This document shows positions 6,173-10,952 of a DNA stretch of 10,952 nt, piece by piece. The translations under genes were made by a program, and so were the position numbers. The notes under the pieces are model-generated. The model did no database searches and was not told the origin of the DNA. It saw only the letters and a list, made by a program, of their open reading frames with translations. Location: positions 1 to 10,952 of the forward strand of contig QMUE01000025.1 of NCBI GenBank assembly GCA_003663535.1, given 5' to 3'. Positions within the stretch are counted from its first letter, which is position 1; each line of letters begins with the position of its first letter. Source of the stretch: Thermococci archaeon (GTDB lineage Archaea > Methanobacteriota_B > Thermococci > Thermococcales > Thermococcaceae).

Positions 6173-7024
6173 TCAAATGTCTATACATAGCATGGCCCCC
6201 TGCGGAACCCGCAACTCTCTTGCAATGGGCATGCACTTTGCTTTTAAGAGATAAAATATTCTTCTGTCATTACTTTCGTTCAGGGTCTCAAAGTTGGCCT
6301 GCCCCTTTGCTATAATTACATCGGCACTATCAAAAATCTCTTTGAATCTCCCCGAAATCCTATCCAATGGAACCCCCACAACTCCAAAACCCGTAGAAAT
6401 TATCTCTCCAACTTCTTGAAGACCAGCTGCTCTTAACTCATTCACTGTAGCATCATTAATAAGCGGTTGCTCTTTCCCTGCGATATATATCTCCAAATCA
6501 GGAAAACTTTCTTTAATTTTCTTCAAAAAGAGTTTATCAAAATATATCTCTCCACAATTATCAGTAAGGTATAAAAGCACTTTCGCATGTTTAAGTATTT
6601 CAAAAAGCTCTTCTGAGTTATCCACATATAAATCCTCGTTAATTAAGTGCATGATGTCCCGCTCTATTTTTTCTGGAGAATAACCTACTGCAAAATCAAT
6701 GATATTCCCAACTATTGCTAGTTTAAGAGCCGTCTTGAGATCAATTTTTAGATTTTTTGTAATATTCTCCAAAATCTTTTTTGCAATCTCATTTGATCTT
6801 TCCTTGTATTCCTTAAAAGGATCTTCAATTCCCAAGAACTTATAGAGCTCAGAAATTATCTCACTAGCAACTATTCCAGATATTGAATCTTCTTTGAGTT
6901 TGCCCATAAGCTTTGCCGAGAAAACCGCTGCTGTTTTTCTCTTTTCTAAGTCGTCAGTTGTCATCTCGATTATTCTTTGGCACTGGTTGGCAATGCACAT
7001 AAAACATTCGTAATGGATTCTCAT
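6173..7024 (-). CDS. DUF89 / ARMT1-like metal-dependent phosphatase (damage-control type)
   Basis: A 283-residue cytoplasmic protein of the DUF89 family, whose studied members are metal-dependent phosphatases proposed to remove damaged or excess sugar-phosphate and cofactor metabolites; a Pyrococcus member belongs to the family. Conserved elements are VGNIIDF (N107, D110), TDNCGEIYFDKL with D155 and N156 as metal ligands, GKEQPLINDAT (K184, D191) and AKGQANFETL (K240 to E246). The N-terminus has C7, C10 and C15 (CxxC-x4-C), as in archaeal members, which might bind metal. The ATG at 7024 follows GGGGAGGATAAGAA. The gene is 74 bases upstream of the small 69-residue gene, which has its own promoter. 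The physiological substrate is unknown. Confidence 0.88.
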   Translation of the reverse strand: MRIHYECFMCIANQCQRIIEMTTDDLEKRKTAAVFSAKLMGKLKEDSISGIVASEIISELYKFLGIEDPFKEYKERSNEIAKKILENITKNLKIDLKTALKLAIVGNIIDFAVGYSPEKIERDIMHLINEDLYVDNSEELFEILKHAKVLLYLTDNCGEIYFDKLFLKKIKESFPDLEIYIAGKEQPLINDATVNELRAAGLQEVGEIISTGFGVVGVPLDRISGRFKEIFDSADVIIAKGQANFETLNESNDRRIFYLLKAKCMPIARELRVPQGAMLCIDI

Positions 7025-7218
7025 TTCTTATCCTCCCCAACTCTAGATTATTACAGCATGTTTAAAAAAGTGTTTATCAAACATTTGTTCGGAGAATCAA
7101 AAATGAAGCTGCCTTCCTTGCAAGGGAGAGGCTTTCATGTAGTAATGGCAATGATATCAATCATCAGTGCTTTTGACGTTTTCATATTGGGAAAAGAGAC
7201 AAAAGGAACAGAGTTAAC
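7025..7218. other. Intergenic stretch between DUF89 gene and micro-ORF
   Basis: It holds the DUF89 promoter region (TTTTTTAAA on the minus strand at 7061-7069) and a GC-rich imperfect inverted repeat at 7111-7132 around CCTTGCAAGG. The perfect palindrome GAGTTAACTC at 7211-7220 overlaps its right edge. A plus-strand reading of 63 codons from an ATG at 7102 has a partial GGAGAATC site but lies antisense to the better-supported micro-ORF, so I do not call it. Confidence 0.5.
7061..7069 (-). promoter_or_regulatory. Probable promoter of the DUF89 gene
   Basis: The minus strand reads GATAAACAC-TTTTTTAAACATG, a TATA-like box 37-45 bases before the ATG at 7024. The implied leader of about 15 bases contains the GGGGAGGAT ribosome binding site. 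Confidence 0.4.
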
Positions 7219-7326
7219 TCAATATAAGTGTTCAATATATGAGAACTCTTCAATTACTGGCTTTTTCTTTTTCCTTCCAAATTCCCTAAGATAGAGATAC
7301 TCATAAAGTCTTGAAATAATCTCCAT
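7219..7326 (-). CDS. 35-residue micro-protein, function unknown
   Basis: A short ORF reading MEIISRLYEYLYLREFGRKK... and ending EEFSYIEHLY. The ATG at 7326 follows GGAGGTGAGAGAA, a near-perfect archaeal Shine-Dalgarno site at ideal spacing, and a BRE/TATA pair lies about 60-70 bases upstream. The peptide has a tyrosine-rich amphipathic helix (residues 3-16), a basic cluster FGRKKKKP (16-23) and an acidic, aromatic tail. That pattern could suit contact with RNA, ribosome or membrane surface, but this is speculation. It sits in the gap between the DUF89 gene (same strand) and srp54 (opposite strand). I do not recognise a family. The alternative is a leader-peptide-like or chance ORF; the translation signals argue against chance. 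Confidence 0.6.
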   Translation of the reverse strand: MEIISRLYEYLYLREFGRKKKKPVIEEFSYIEHLY

Positions 7327-7382
7327 TTCTCTCACCTCCAAACTCTTTTCTTTATTTTCTCAATCAATATTAGCGTTATTGA

Positions 7383-7398
7383 GCTTAAAAACCTTTTC
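7383..7398 (-). promoter_or_regulatory. Probable promoter of the micro-ORF
   Basis: The minus strand reads GAAAAGG-TTTTTAAGC, a BRE-like element followed by a TATA-like box. A start near 7362 would give a leader of about 35 bases ending in GGAGGTGAGAGAA. Confidence 0.45.
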
Positions 7399-7596
7399 AG
7401 CTCTATTATGGCCCTAAATGAACAATAAAATCCAAAATTCCCGGAAAAAAGCTAAATGAGTGGATTTAATCTTCAATGTACAAACTTGGAGACCCAAAAA
7501 GGTTTCAAAGGTGTTTTTTAAACAAATGCATACATTTTTTGCCTTTGGAATATTGTCACTTAAGATACTTATGATGGACCTCACTGTTTCAAAAGA

Positions 7597-7606
7597 GATA
7601 TAAACC
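7597..7606 (+). promoter_or_regulatory. Promoter of srp54
   Basis: CAAAAGAGATATAAACC is a BRE/TATA pair. Transcription would begin about 25 bases downstream, near 7626, so the ATG at 7625 would be lost or at the very 5' end. The GGTGGGG site before the ATG at 7637 would be retained, which supports the later start codon. Confidence 0.55.
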
Positions 7607-7636
7607 TACATACGCCTTTTATGTATGGTGGGGAAA

Positions 7637-8983
7637 ATGGTATTGGATAAACTGGGACAATCATTGAATAATGCATTGAAAAAACTTGCACGTGCCAGTA
7701 CTGTGGATAAGGCCCTTGTGAGAGAGGTTGTTAGGGATATTCAGAGAGCTTTAATAACAAGTGATGTTAATGTTCGTCTTGTTCTTGATTTAACAAAAAA
7801 AATAGAGAAACGGGCCTTGGAAGAAAAACCTCCTGCAGGGGTTTCTAAAAAAGAGCACATAGTGAAAATAGTCTACGAGGAACTTACGAACTTTTTGGGG
7901 AAAGAGGCCAAACCTATCCAGATAAAAGCAAAACCAACTGTTCTTTTAACTGTAGGAATTCAAGGATCCGGAAAGACTACGAGCGTGGCAAAGTTGAGCC
8001 GCTATTTCCAAAAACATGGATACAAAATCGGAGTAGTATGCTCAGATACATGGCGTCCTGGTGCATACCAGCAACTTAAACAGCTTGTAGAACCATATGG
8101 GATTGAGGTATTCGGAAATCCAGAGGAAAAAAATGCCATAAAACTCGCAAAAGAGGGTGTGGAATACTTCAAAAAGAAAGGAGTAGATGTAATAATAGTT
8201 GACTCTGCAGGAAGACATAAGGAAGAAAAAGGCCTTATTGAAGAAATGAGACAGATAAGCAGCACTATAAATCCCCATGAAGTGATCCTTATAATAGATG
8301 GCACAATTGGACAGCAAGCATACAACCAAGCTCTGGCTTTCAAAGAGGCCACTCCAATTGGGTCAATAATAGTCACAAAACTTGACGGCTCTGCAAAAGG
8401 TGGAGGGGCCCTATCTGCAGTGGTCGCCACTGGAGCACCCATAAAATTCATAGGAGTAGGAGAGAAGATAGATGACCTTGAGCCCTTCGATCCAAAAAGA
8501 TTTGTTTCTAGACTTTTAGGACTCGGAGATATTCAAGGATTGTTAGAGAAATTTGAAGAATTGAGTAAGGAAGTAGAGTTCAAAGAGAAAGACATGGAAA
8601 AATTCCTCAAAGGAAAATTCAATCTCAAAGACATGTACACCCAGCTTGAGGCCATGAAAAAAATGGGGCCTCTACAACAAATTCTAAAAATGATCCCTGG
8701 AATGGGATATTCCCTCCCTGATGAAATGATAAGAATGAGTGAAGTCAGATTAAAGAAATTTAAAGTCATAATGGACTCCATGACGGAAGAAGAGCTTGAA
8801 AATCCTGAAATAATAAACTATTCACGAATAAAAAGAATAGCCCGAGGATCAGGCACAACTACGAAAGATGTAAAAGAATTGATTAATCAATACAATCAAA
8901 TGAAAAAGTTCTTTAGGAGTATGGACAAAAGAAAATTAGCCAAGATGGCCAAGAGGTTTAACATGGGAGGGTTTGGTATATGA
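7637..8983 (+). CDS. srp54: Signal recognition particle GTPase SRP54 (Ffh)
   Basis: The 448-residue SRP54 binds 7S RNA and signal sequences on translating ribosomes and docks with the FtsY receptor to deliver proteins to the membrane. The N domain spans residues 1 to about 90. The G domain carries the P-loop GIQGSGKT (107-114), DTWRPGA (137-143), DSAGR (189-193; usually DTAGR), TKLD (247-250) and GVGE (273-276). The M domain follows from about 320, with the [15 protein letters not shown] finger and the RNA-binding [12 protein letters not shown] helix-turn-helix. The start is set at 7637 because the protein then begins MVLDKLG as Pyrococcus Srp54 does, with GGTGGGG just upstream; an in-frame ATG at 7625 adds four residues. 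The stop overlaps the next start in ATGA, so the two are translationally coupled. Full length, nothing missing. Confidence 0.98.
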   Translation: MVLDKLGQSLNNALKKLARASTVDKALVREVVRDIQRALITSDVNVRLVLDLTKKIEKRALEEKPPAGVSKKEHIVKIVYEELTNFLGKEAKPIQIKAKPTVLLTVGIQGSGKTTSVAKLSRYFQKHGYKIGVVCSDTWRPGAYQQLKQLVEPYGIEVFGNPEEKNAIKLAKEGVEYFKKKGVDVIIVDSAGRHKEEKGLIEEMRQISSTINPHEVILIIDGTIGQQAYNQALAFKEATPIGSIIVTKLDGSAKGGGALSAVVATGAPIKFIGVGEKIDDLEPFDPKRFVSRLLGLGDIQGLLEKFEELSKEVEFKEKDMEKFLKGKFNLKDMYTQLEAMKKMGPLQQILKMIPGMGYSLPDEMIRMSEVRLKKFKVIMDSMTEEELENPEIINYSRIKRIARGSGTTTKDVKELINQYNQMKKFFRSMDKRKLAKMAKRFNMGGFGI

Positions 8984-9219
8984 TAGAGGTTTTCGTCTTG
9001 ATTATTGTTAAGCCCGGAAACGAAGACATAGTATATGAGAAGTTAAGTAAACTCCCTCAAGTTAAAGAAGTCTACAAGGTCTATGGAGAATATGACGTCA
9101 TAATTCGAGTTGAAGTAGAGAACATTAAGGGCCTTGATGAGTTTCATGACGATGTCCTAAGGCGAATAAAAGAAATAGAAATGACTGAAACATTAATAGC
9201 TAGCTCCTACGGGAGCTGA
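8980..9219 (+). CDS. Stand-alone Lrp/AsnC effector (RAM) domain protein
   Basis: A 79-residue protein matching the C-terminal regulation-of-amino-acid-metabolism (RAM, ACT-like) domain of Lrp/AsnC regulators, without the DNA-binding half. The pattern is typical: [20 protein letters not shown], then [20 protein letters not shown], then a helix and VTETLI-like [11 protein letters not shown] at the end. Such single RAM proteins are known from Pyrococcus and other archaea, form dimers or higher rings and can bind amino acids. They may act by pairing with full-length Lrp proteins. The start overlaps the srp54 stop by ATGA. The ligand and partner are not evident. Confidence 0.9.
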   Translation: MIEVFVLIIVKPGNEDIVYEKLSKLPQVKEVYKVYGEYDVIIRVEVENIKGLDEFHDDVLRRIKEIEMTETLIASSYGS

Positions 9220-9231
9220 GGTGATAAAAAG

Positions 9232-9756
9232 GTGAAAAAAAGATGGGTAGCTACGGTATATCTAGACACCCTTCAGATTGAAAGTGATCCTTCTTTTAAA
9301 TTTACATGCCTACCAAAGTGTGCTAGGTGTTGTATTGAACTCGACATTCCTCTAAGAGATGAAGACATTGCCAAAATAGAAGAGCTCGGTTATAATGCAT
9401 GGGAGTTTGTAGATTATGAGAAAATGTTCTACCGAGGCGACAAGTTCTTGGGATATGGATTGAAAAAACGGCCGTTTGACGGTGGCTGTGTCTTTCTCGG
9501 AGATGACTACAAATGCAAGATTTACTCTCATCGCCCCCTCGCATGTAGGCTTTATCCATTTGTTTTAATTAAACATGATATGGCCCTAGAGATATACGTT
9601 AAAGAAGATTCCTTTTGTAAAGGTATTAATAATCCTAATGGAGAATCAATTACGGGCAATTTTATCATTCAATACTTTGGAAGCGTCATCGAAGAATATA
9701 GACACAAGTTAGGCATTTCAAATACCCATTATAAACCAAAAAATCTTATAATTTGA
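9232..9756 (+). CDS. YkgJ-type cysteine-cluster (metal-binding) protein
   Basis: A 174-residue cytoplasmic protein of the YkgJ/Fe-S or zinc-chelating cysteine-cluster family. Eight cysteines are visible: C26, C30, C33 and C34 (CLPKCARCC), C86 (GGCVFL), C95 (YKCKIYSHRP), C105 (ACRLYPF) and C129. The CxIYxxRPxxCRxYPF block is the family hallmark. The first group is Cx3Cx2CC. The cluster probably binds zinc or an iron-sulfur centre; the cellular role is unsettled in most members. The start is GTG at 9232, chosen because GAGGTGATAAAAAG precedes it and no ATG lies nearby. It follows the RAM gene by 12 bases in the same operon as srp54. The tail beyond about residue 140 is not conserved in pattern. 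Confidence 0.85.
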   Translation: MKKRWVATVYLDTLQIESDPSFKFTCLPKCARCCIELDIPLRDEDIAKIEELGYNAWEFVDYEKMFYRGDKFLGYGLKKRPFDGGCVFLGDDYKCKIYSHRPLACRLYPFVLIKHDMALEIYVKEDSFCKGINNPNGESITGNFIIQYFGSVIEEYRHKLGISNTHYKPKNLII

Positions 9757-9764
9757 CCTCTAAC

Positions 9765-9780
9765 CGAAACATATTTATAC
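9765..9780 (+). promoter_or_regulatory. Promoter of the HTH-PRTase regulator gene
   Basis: CCGAAACATATTTATACA combines a BRE-like CCGAAAC with a TATA box at 9771-9780. The start point would be near 9800, leaving a leader of about 20 bases with the GGAGGTGG site. It shows that this gene starts a new transcription unit after the srp54 operon. Confidence 0.6.
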
Positions 9781-9819
9781 ATTTTTCTGTCAATACTATA
9801 TACCAACGGAGGTGGGAAC

Positions 9820-10533
9820 TTGAGTCAAATAGAGGCGGTCAAAGAAAAACTCCGAGTTATTAGAGTTCTAAGGCTTTTGAAAAAGAATTATACTTATGAG
9901 GAGTTATCACGAATCACCGGCCTTCCTATCACAGTGTTAAACCGGTACGTGAGAGGAAAAGTTCTCCCAAGCACACAGAGAACGAGAGAACTGATAAAAA
10001 TTCTCTCACCCTATGTGAATCTAGAAGAGGAAGTAAAACGTAGAATAATATTCGATAAACACGGGTTATTTGACAATTTGAAAATTCTTAGTGACAACGA
10101 TCTAATGAACCTTATAGCAGAGAGTATTGCTTCAAAGTATAGAGACAAGAAAATAGACAAGATACTTACAGCAGCTACAGATGGTATTCCTTTGGCAATT
10201 CATATTGGAAATGAACTTGGAGTTGACGTTGTATATGCCAAGAAAAAGAGAGAAGTGGGTGTAGAAAAGTTCTATGAAGTAAATTATGTCTCAAGTTCCT
10301 CAGGAAGTGTTATGACACTCTATCTACCTCATTGGGCCATTAAAAAAGGAGAAAATATACTCATAGTTGATGATGTAGTGAGAAGTGGAGAGACCCAAAA
10401 AGCTTTGCTAGAGATGTGTAAACAGGCCAATACTACTCCAGTTGGGATGTTCTTCCTTATAAGCGTCGGTAACGTGATTGATAGAATAAAAGAGGAATAT
10501 AAGATTCCTGTAGATGCCATGATTCACCTTTGA
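9820..10533 (+). CDS. gfcR: HTH-phosphoribosyltransferase transcriptional regulator (GfcR/PyrE-like)
   Basis: A 237-residue protein with an N-terminal helix-turn-helix (about 24-50, YEELSRITGLPITVLNRYVRG) joined to a type I phosphoribosyltransferase domain. The PRPP motif ILIVDDVVRSGET is at 180-192 and a pyrophosphate-loop-like AATDGIPLA at 118-126. This is the architecture of the archaeal GfcR family, once called orotate phosphoribosyltransferase-like. The haloarchaeal member activates glucose and fructose degradation genes; the target in Thermococcales may differ, and PRPP sensing as in PurR-type regulators is a reasonable inference. The start is TTG at 9820, since GGAGGTGGGAAC precedes it and no ATG fits. 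A 116-residue protein gene follows after 26 bases, probably co-transcribed. Confidence 0.85.
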   Translation: MSQIEAVKEKLRVIRVLRLLKKNYTYEELSRITGLPITVLNRYVRGKVLPSTQRTRELIKILSPYVNLEEEVKRRIIFDKHGLFDNLKILSDNDLMNLIAESIASKYRDKKIDKILTAATDGIPLAIHIGNELGVDVVYAKKKREVGVEKFYEVNYVSSSSGSVMTLYLPHWAIKKGENILIVDDVVRSGETQKALLEMCKQANTTPVGMFFLISVGNVIDRIKEEYKIPVDAMIHL

Positions 10534-10559
10534 ATTTATTGATTTTGGAGGACCACATT

Positions 10560-10910
10560 ATGGAACCCGAAAATATTCACAAAGAAGATAGATTTATGAT
10601 ATATAATGTAATGGGAAAAAGCATAATGGTAGAAACAGGCTTAAATGAGAAATTTAGATTCATCTGCCCAATTGAAGAATGTGGGGAAAACATAAAAATT
10701 GAGGGAATTATAAAAATAGTATCTTTGGAAGAGTACAAGCAAGTTCTTAAAGAAACCCTCAAAAAGAATAAAGAATTCGAAGTAATAAAAACTCTAAACC
10801 CCACTCCACTAATTTTTGACGGAACAGTGAATGGAAAGAGGGTGAAACTTCCAGCAGAGAGTGTTCAAAGTCTTGCTAAACGTTTTATAGACACATTCCT
10901 AAACCTCTAA
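10560..10910 (+). CDS. 116-residue protein, function unknown
   Basis: Not recognised. It contains a beta-rich N-terminal half (RFMIYNVMGKSIMVETGL) with a Cys36-Pro-Ile-Glu-Glu-Cys41 pair, a helix (EEYKQVLKETLKKNK) and a C-terminal strand-helix part (IFDGTVNGKRVKLPAESVQS). No signal peptide or membrane segment is seen. The ATG at 10560 follows GGAGGACCACATT; an in-frame TTG at 10530 overlapping the upstream stop has no ribosome binding site. It lies 26 bases after the HTH-PRTase regulator, so the two are likely one transcript, and it could be a partner of that regulator. The two cysteines alone do not make a metal site. Confidence 0.75.
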   Translation: MEPENIHKEDRFMIYNVMGKSIMVETGLNEKFRFICPIEECGENIKIEGIIKIVSLEEYKQVLKETLKKNKEFEVIKTLNPTPLIFDGTVNGKRVKLPAESVQSLAKRFIDTFLNL

Positions 10911-10952
10911 CGTGAAATCCTCTTTTACCACATCCATGGCAACATGAGTGTA
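10899..10952 (-). CDS. Possible 3' end of a converging gene (partial)
   Basis: The minus strand has an open frame from the window edge to a TAG at 10899-10901, giving the last 17 residues YTHVAMDVVKEDFTLEV. The composition looks protein-like, and the frame would overlap the 3' end of the 116-residue gene by 12 bases in a tail-to-tail arrangement. Fifty bases of open frame are weak evidence, and the family is not recognisable. Confidence 0.35.
   Translation of the reverse strand, partial: YTHVAMDVVKEDFTLEV

Larger units (their letters stand above)
7327..7636. other. Divergent intergenic region between micro-ORF and srp54
   Basis: About 310 bases, AT-rich. It holds the micro-ORF promoter (7383-7398, minus), the srp54 promoter (7597-7606, plus) and an inverted repeat with arms TTTCAAAGG (7503-7511) and CCTTTGGAA (7542-7550). 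No tRNA, C/D-box pair or supported gene was found in it. Confidence 0.5.

Noticed and set aside
7165..7185. C-box-like TGATGA on the minus strand, as in C/D-box guide RNAs
   Set aside because: No matching D box (CTGA) at suitable distance, so a C/D RNA is not supported.
7102..7294. Plus-strand frame with a hydrophobic segment (MAMISIISAFDVFIL) and a partial GGAGAATC site
   Set aside because: Its second half is antisense to the micro-ORF, which has far better translation signals, and no promoter is visible for it. A conserved frame in relatives would change this view.
8002..8451. Minus-strand frames inside srp54, the longest 149 codons
   Set aside because: Shadow of a highly conserved GTPase gene on the opposite strand; no ribosome binding site and a low-quality Ser/Pro-rich sequence.

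Overview
The window looks like chromosomal DNA of a hyperthermophilic archaeon of the order Thermococcales. The likely source is a lower-GC Thermococcus; Pyrococcus or Palaeococcus are less likely. The signal recognition particle GTPase closely resembles the Pyrococcus Srp54 I know. Shine-Dalgarno sites match the archaeal GGAGGTGAT type, and promoters carry BRE/TATA boxes. The set of an NSR/CoA-disulfide reductase, a CxC-tailed purine nucleoside phosphorylase, a DUF89 protein and an HTH-phosphoribosyltransferase regulator is typical of the order. No rRNA, tRNA, CRISPR array, transposase or phage gene was seen.

Left part (1-7326, all minus strand). First comes an NSR/CoA-disulfide reductase gene of sulfur metabolism. 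It is strikingly GC-rich compared with the rest, and its leader holds two SurR-type sites, GTTn3AAC, one inside a TATA-like element. Next is a secreted seven-bladed beta-propeller protein with a helical C-terminal domain. An apparent gene set follows in the order helical-repeat protein, purine nucleoside phosphorylase (probably 6-oxopurine specific), single-domain cupin. Then come a 69-residue conserved-looking small protein, a DUF89 metal-dependent phosphatase, and an unlisted 35-residue micro-ORF with a perfect Shine-Dalgarno sequence.

Right part (7637-10952, plus strand). A divergent gap of about 300 bases leads into srp54. It is translationally coupled by an ATGA overlap to a stand-alone Lrp/AsnC effector (RAM) domain, followed 12 bases later by a cysteine-cluster (YkgJ-type) protein. 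A fresh promoter then drives an HTH-PRTase regulator of the GfcR type and a 116-residue protein of unknown function. The last 54 bases may hold the 3' end of a converging minus-strand gene.

Most of the window is ordinary core and accessory Thermococcales content. I see no convincing new multi-gene system. The points most worth a second look are the SurR operator pair at the NSR gene, that gene's foreign-looking composition, the 35-residue ORF, the self-closing propeller, and the RAM domain coupled to SRP54.
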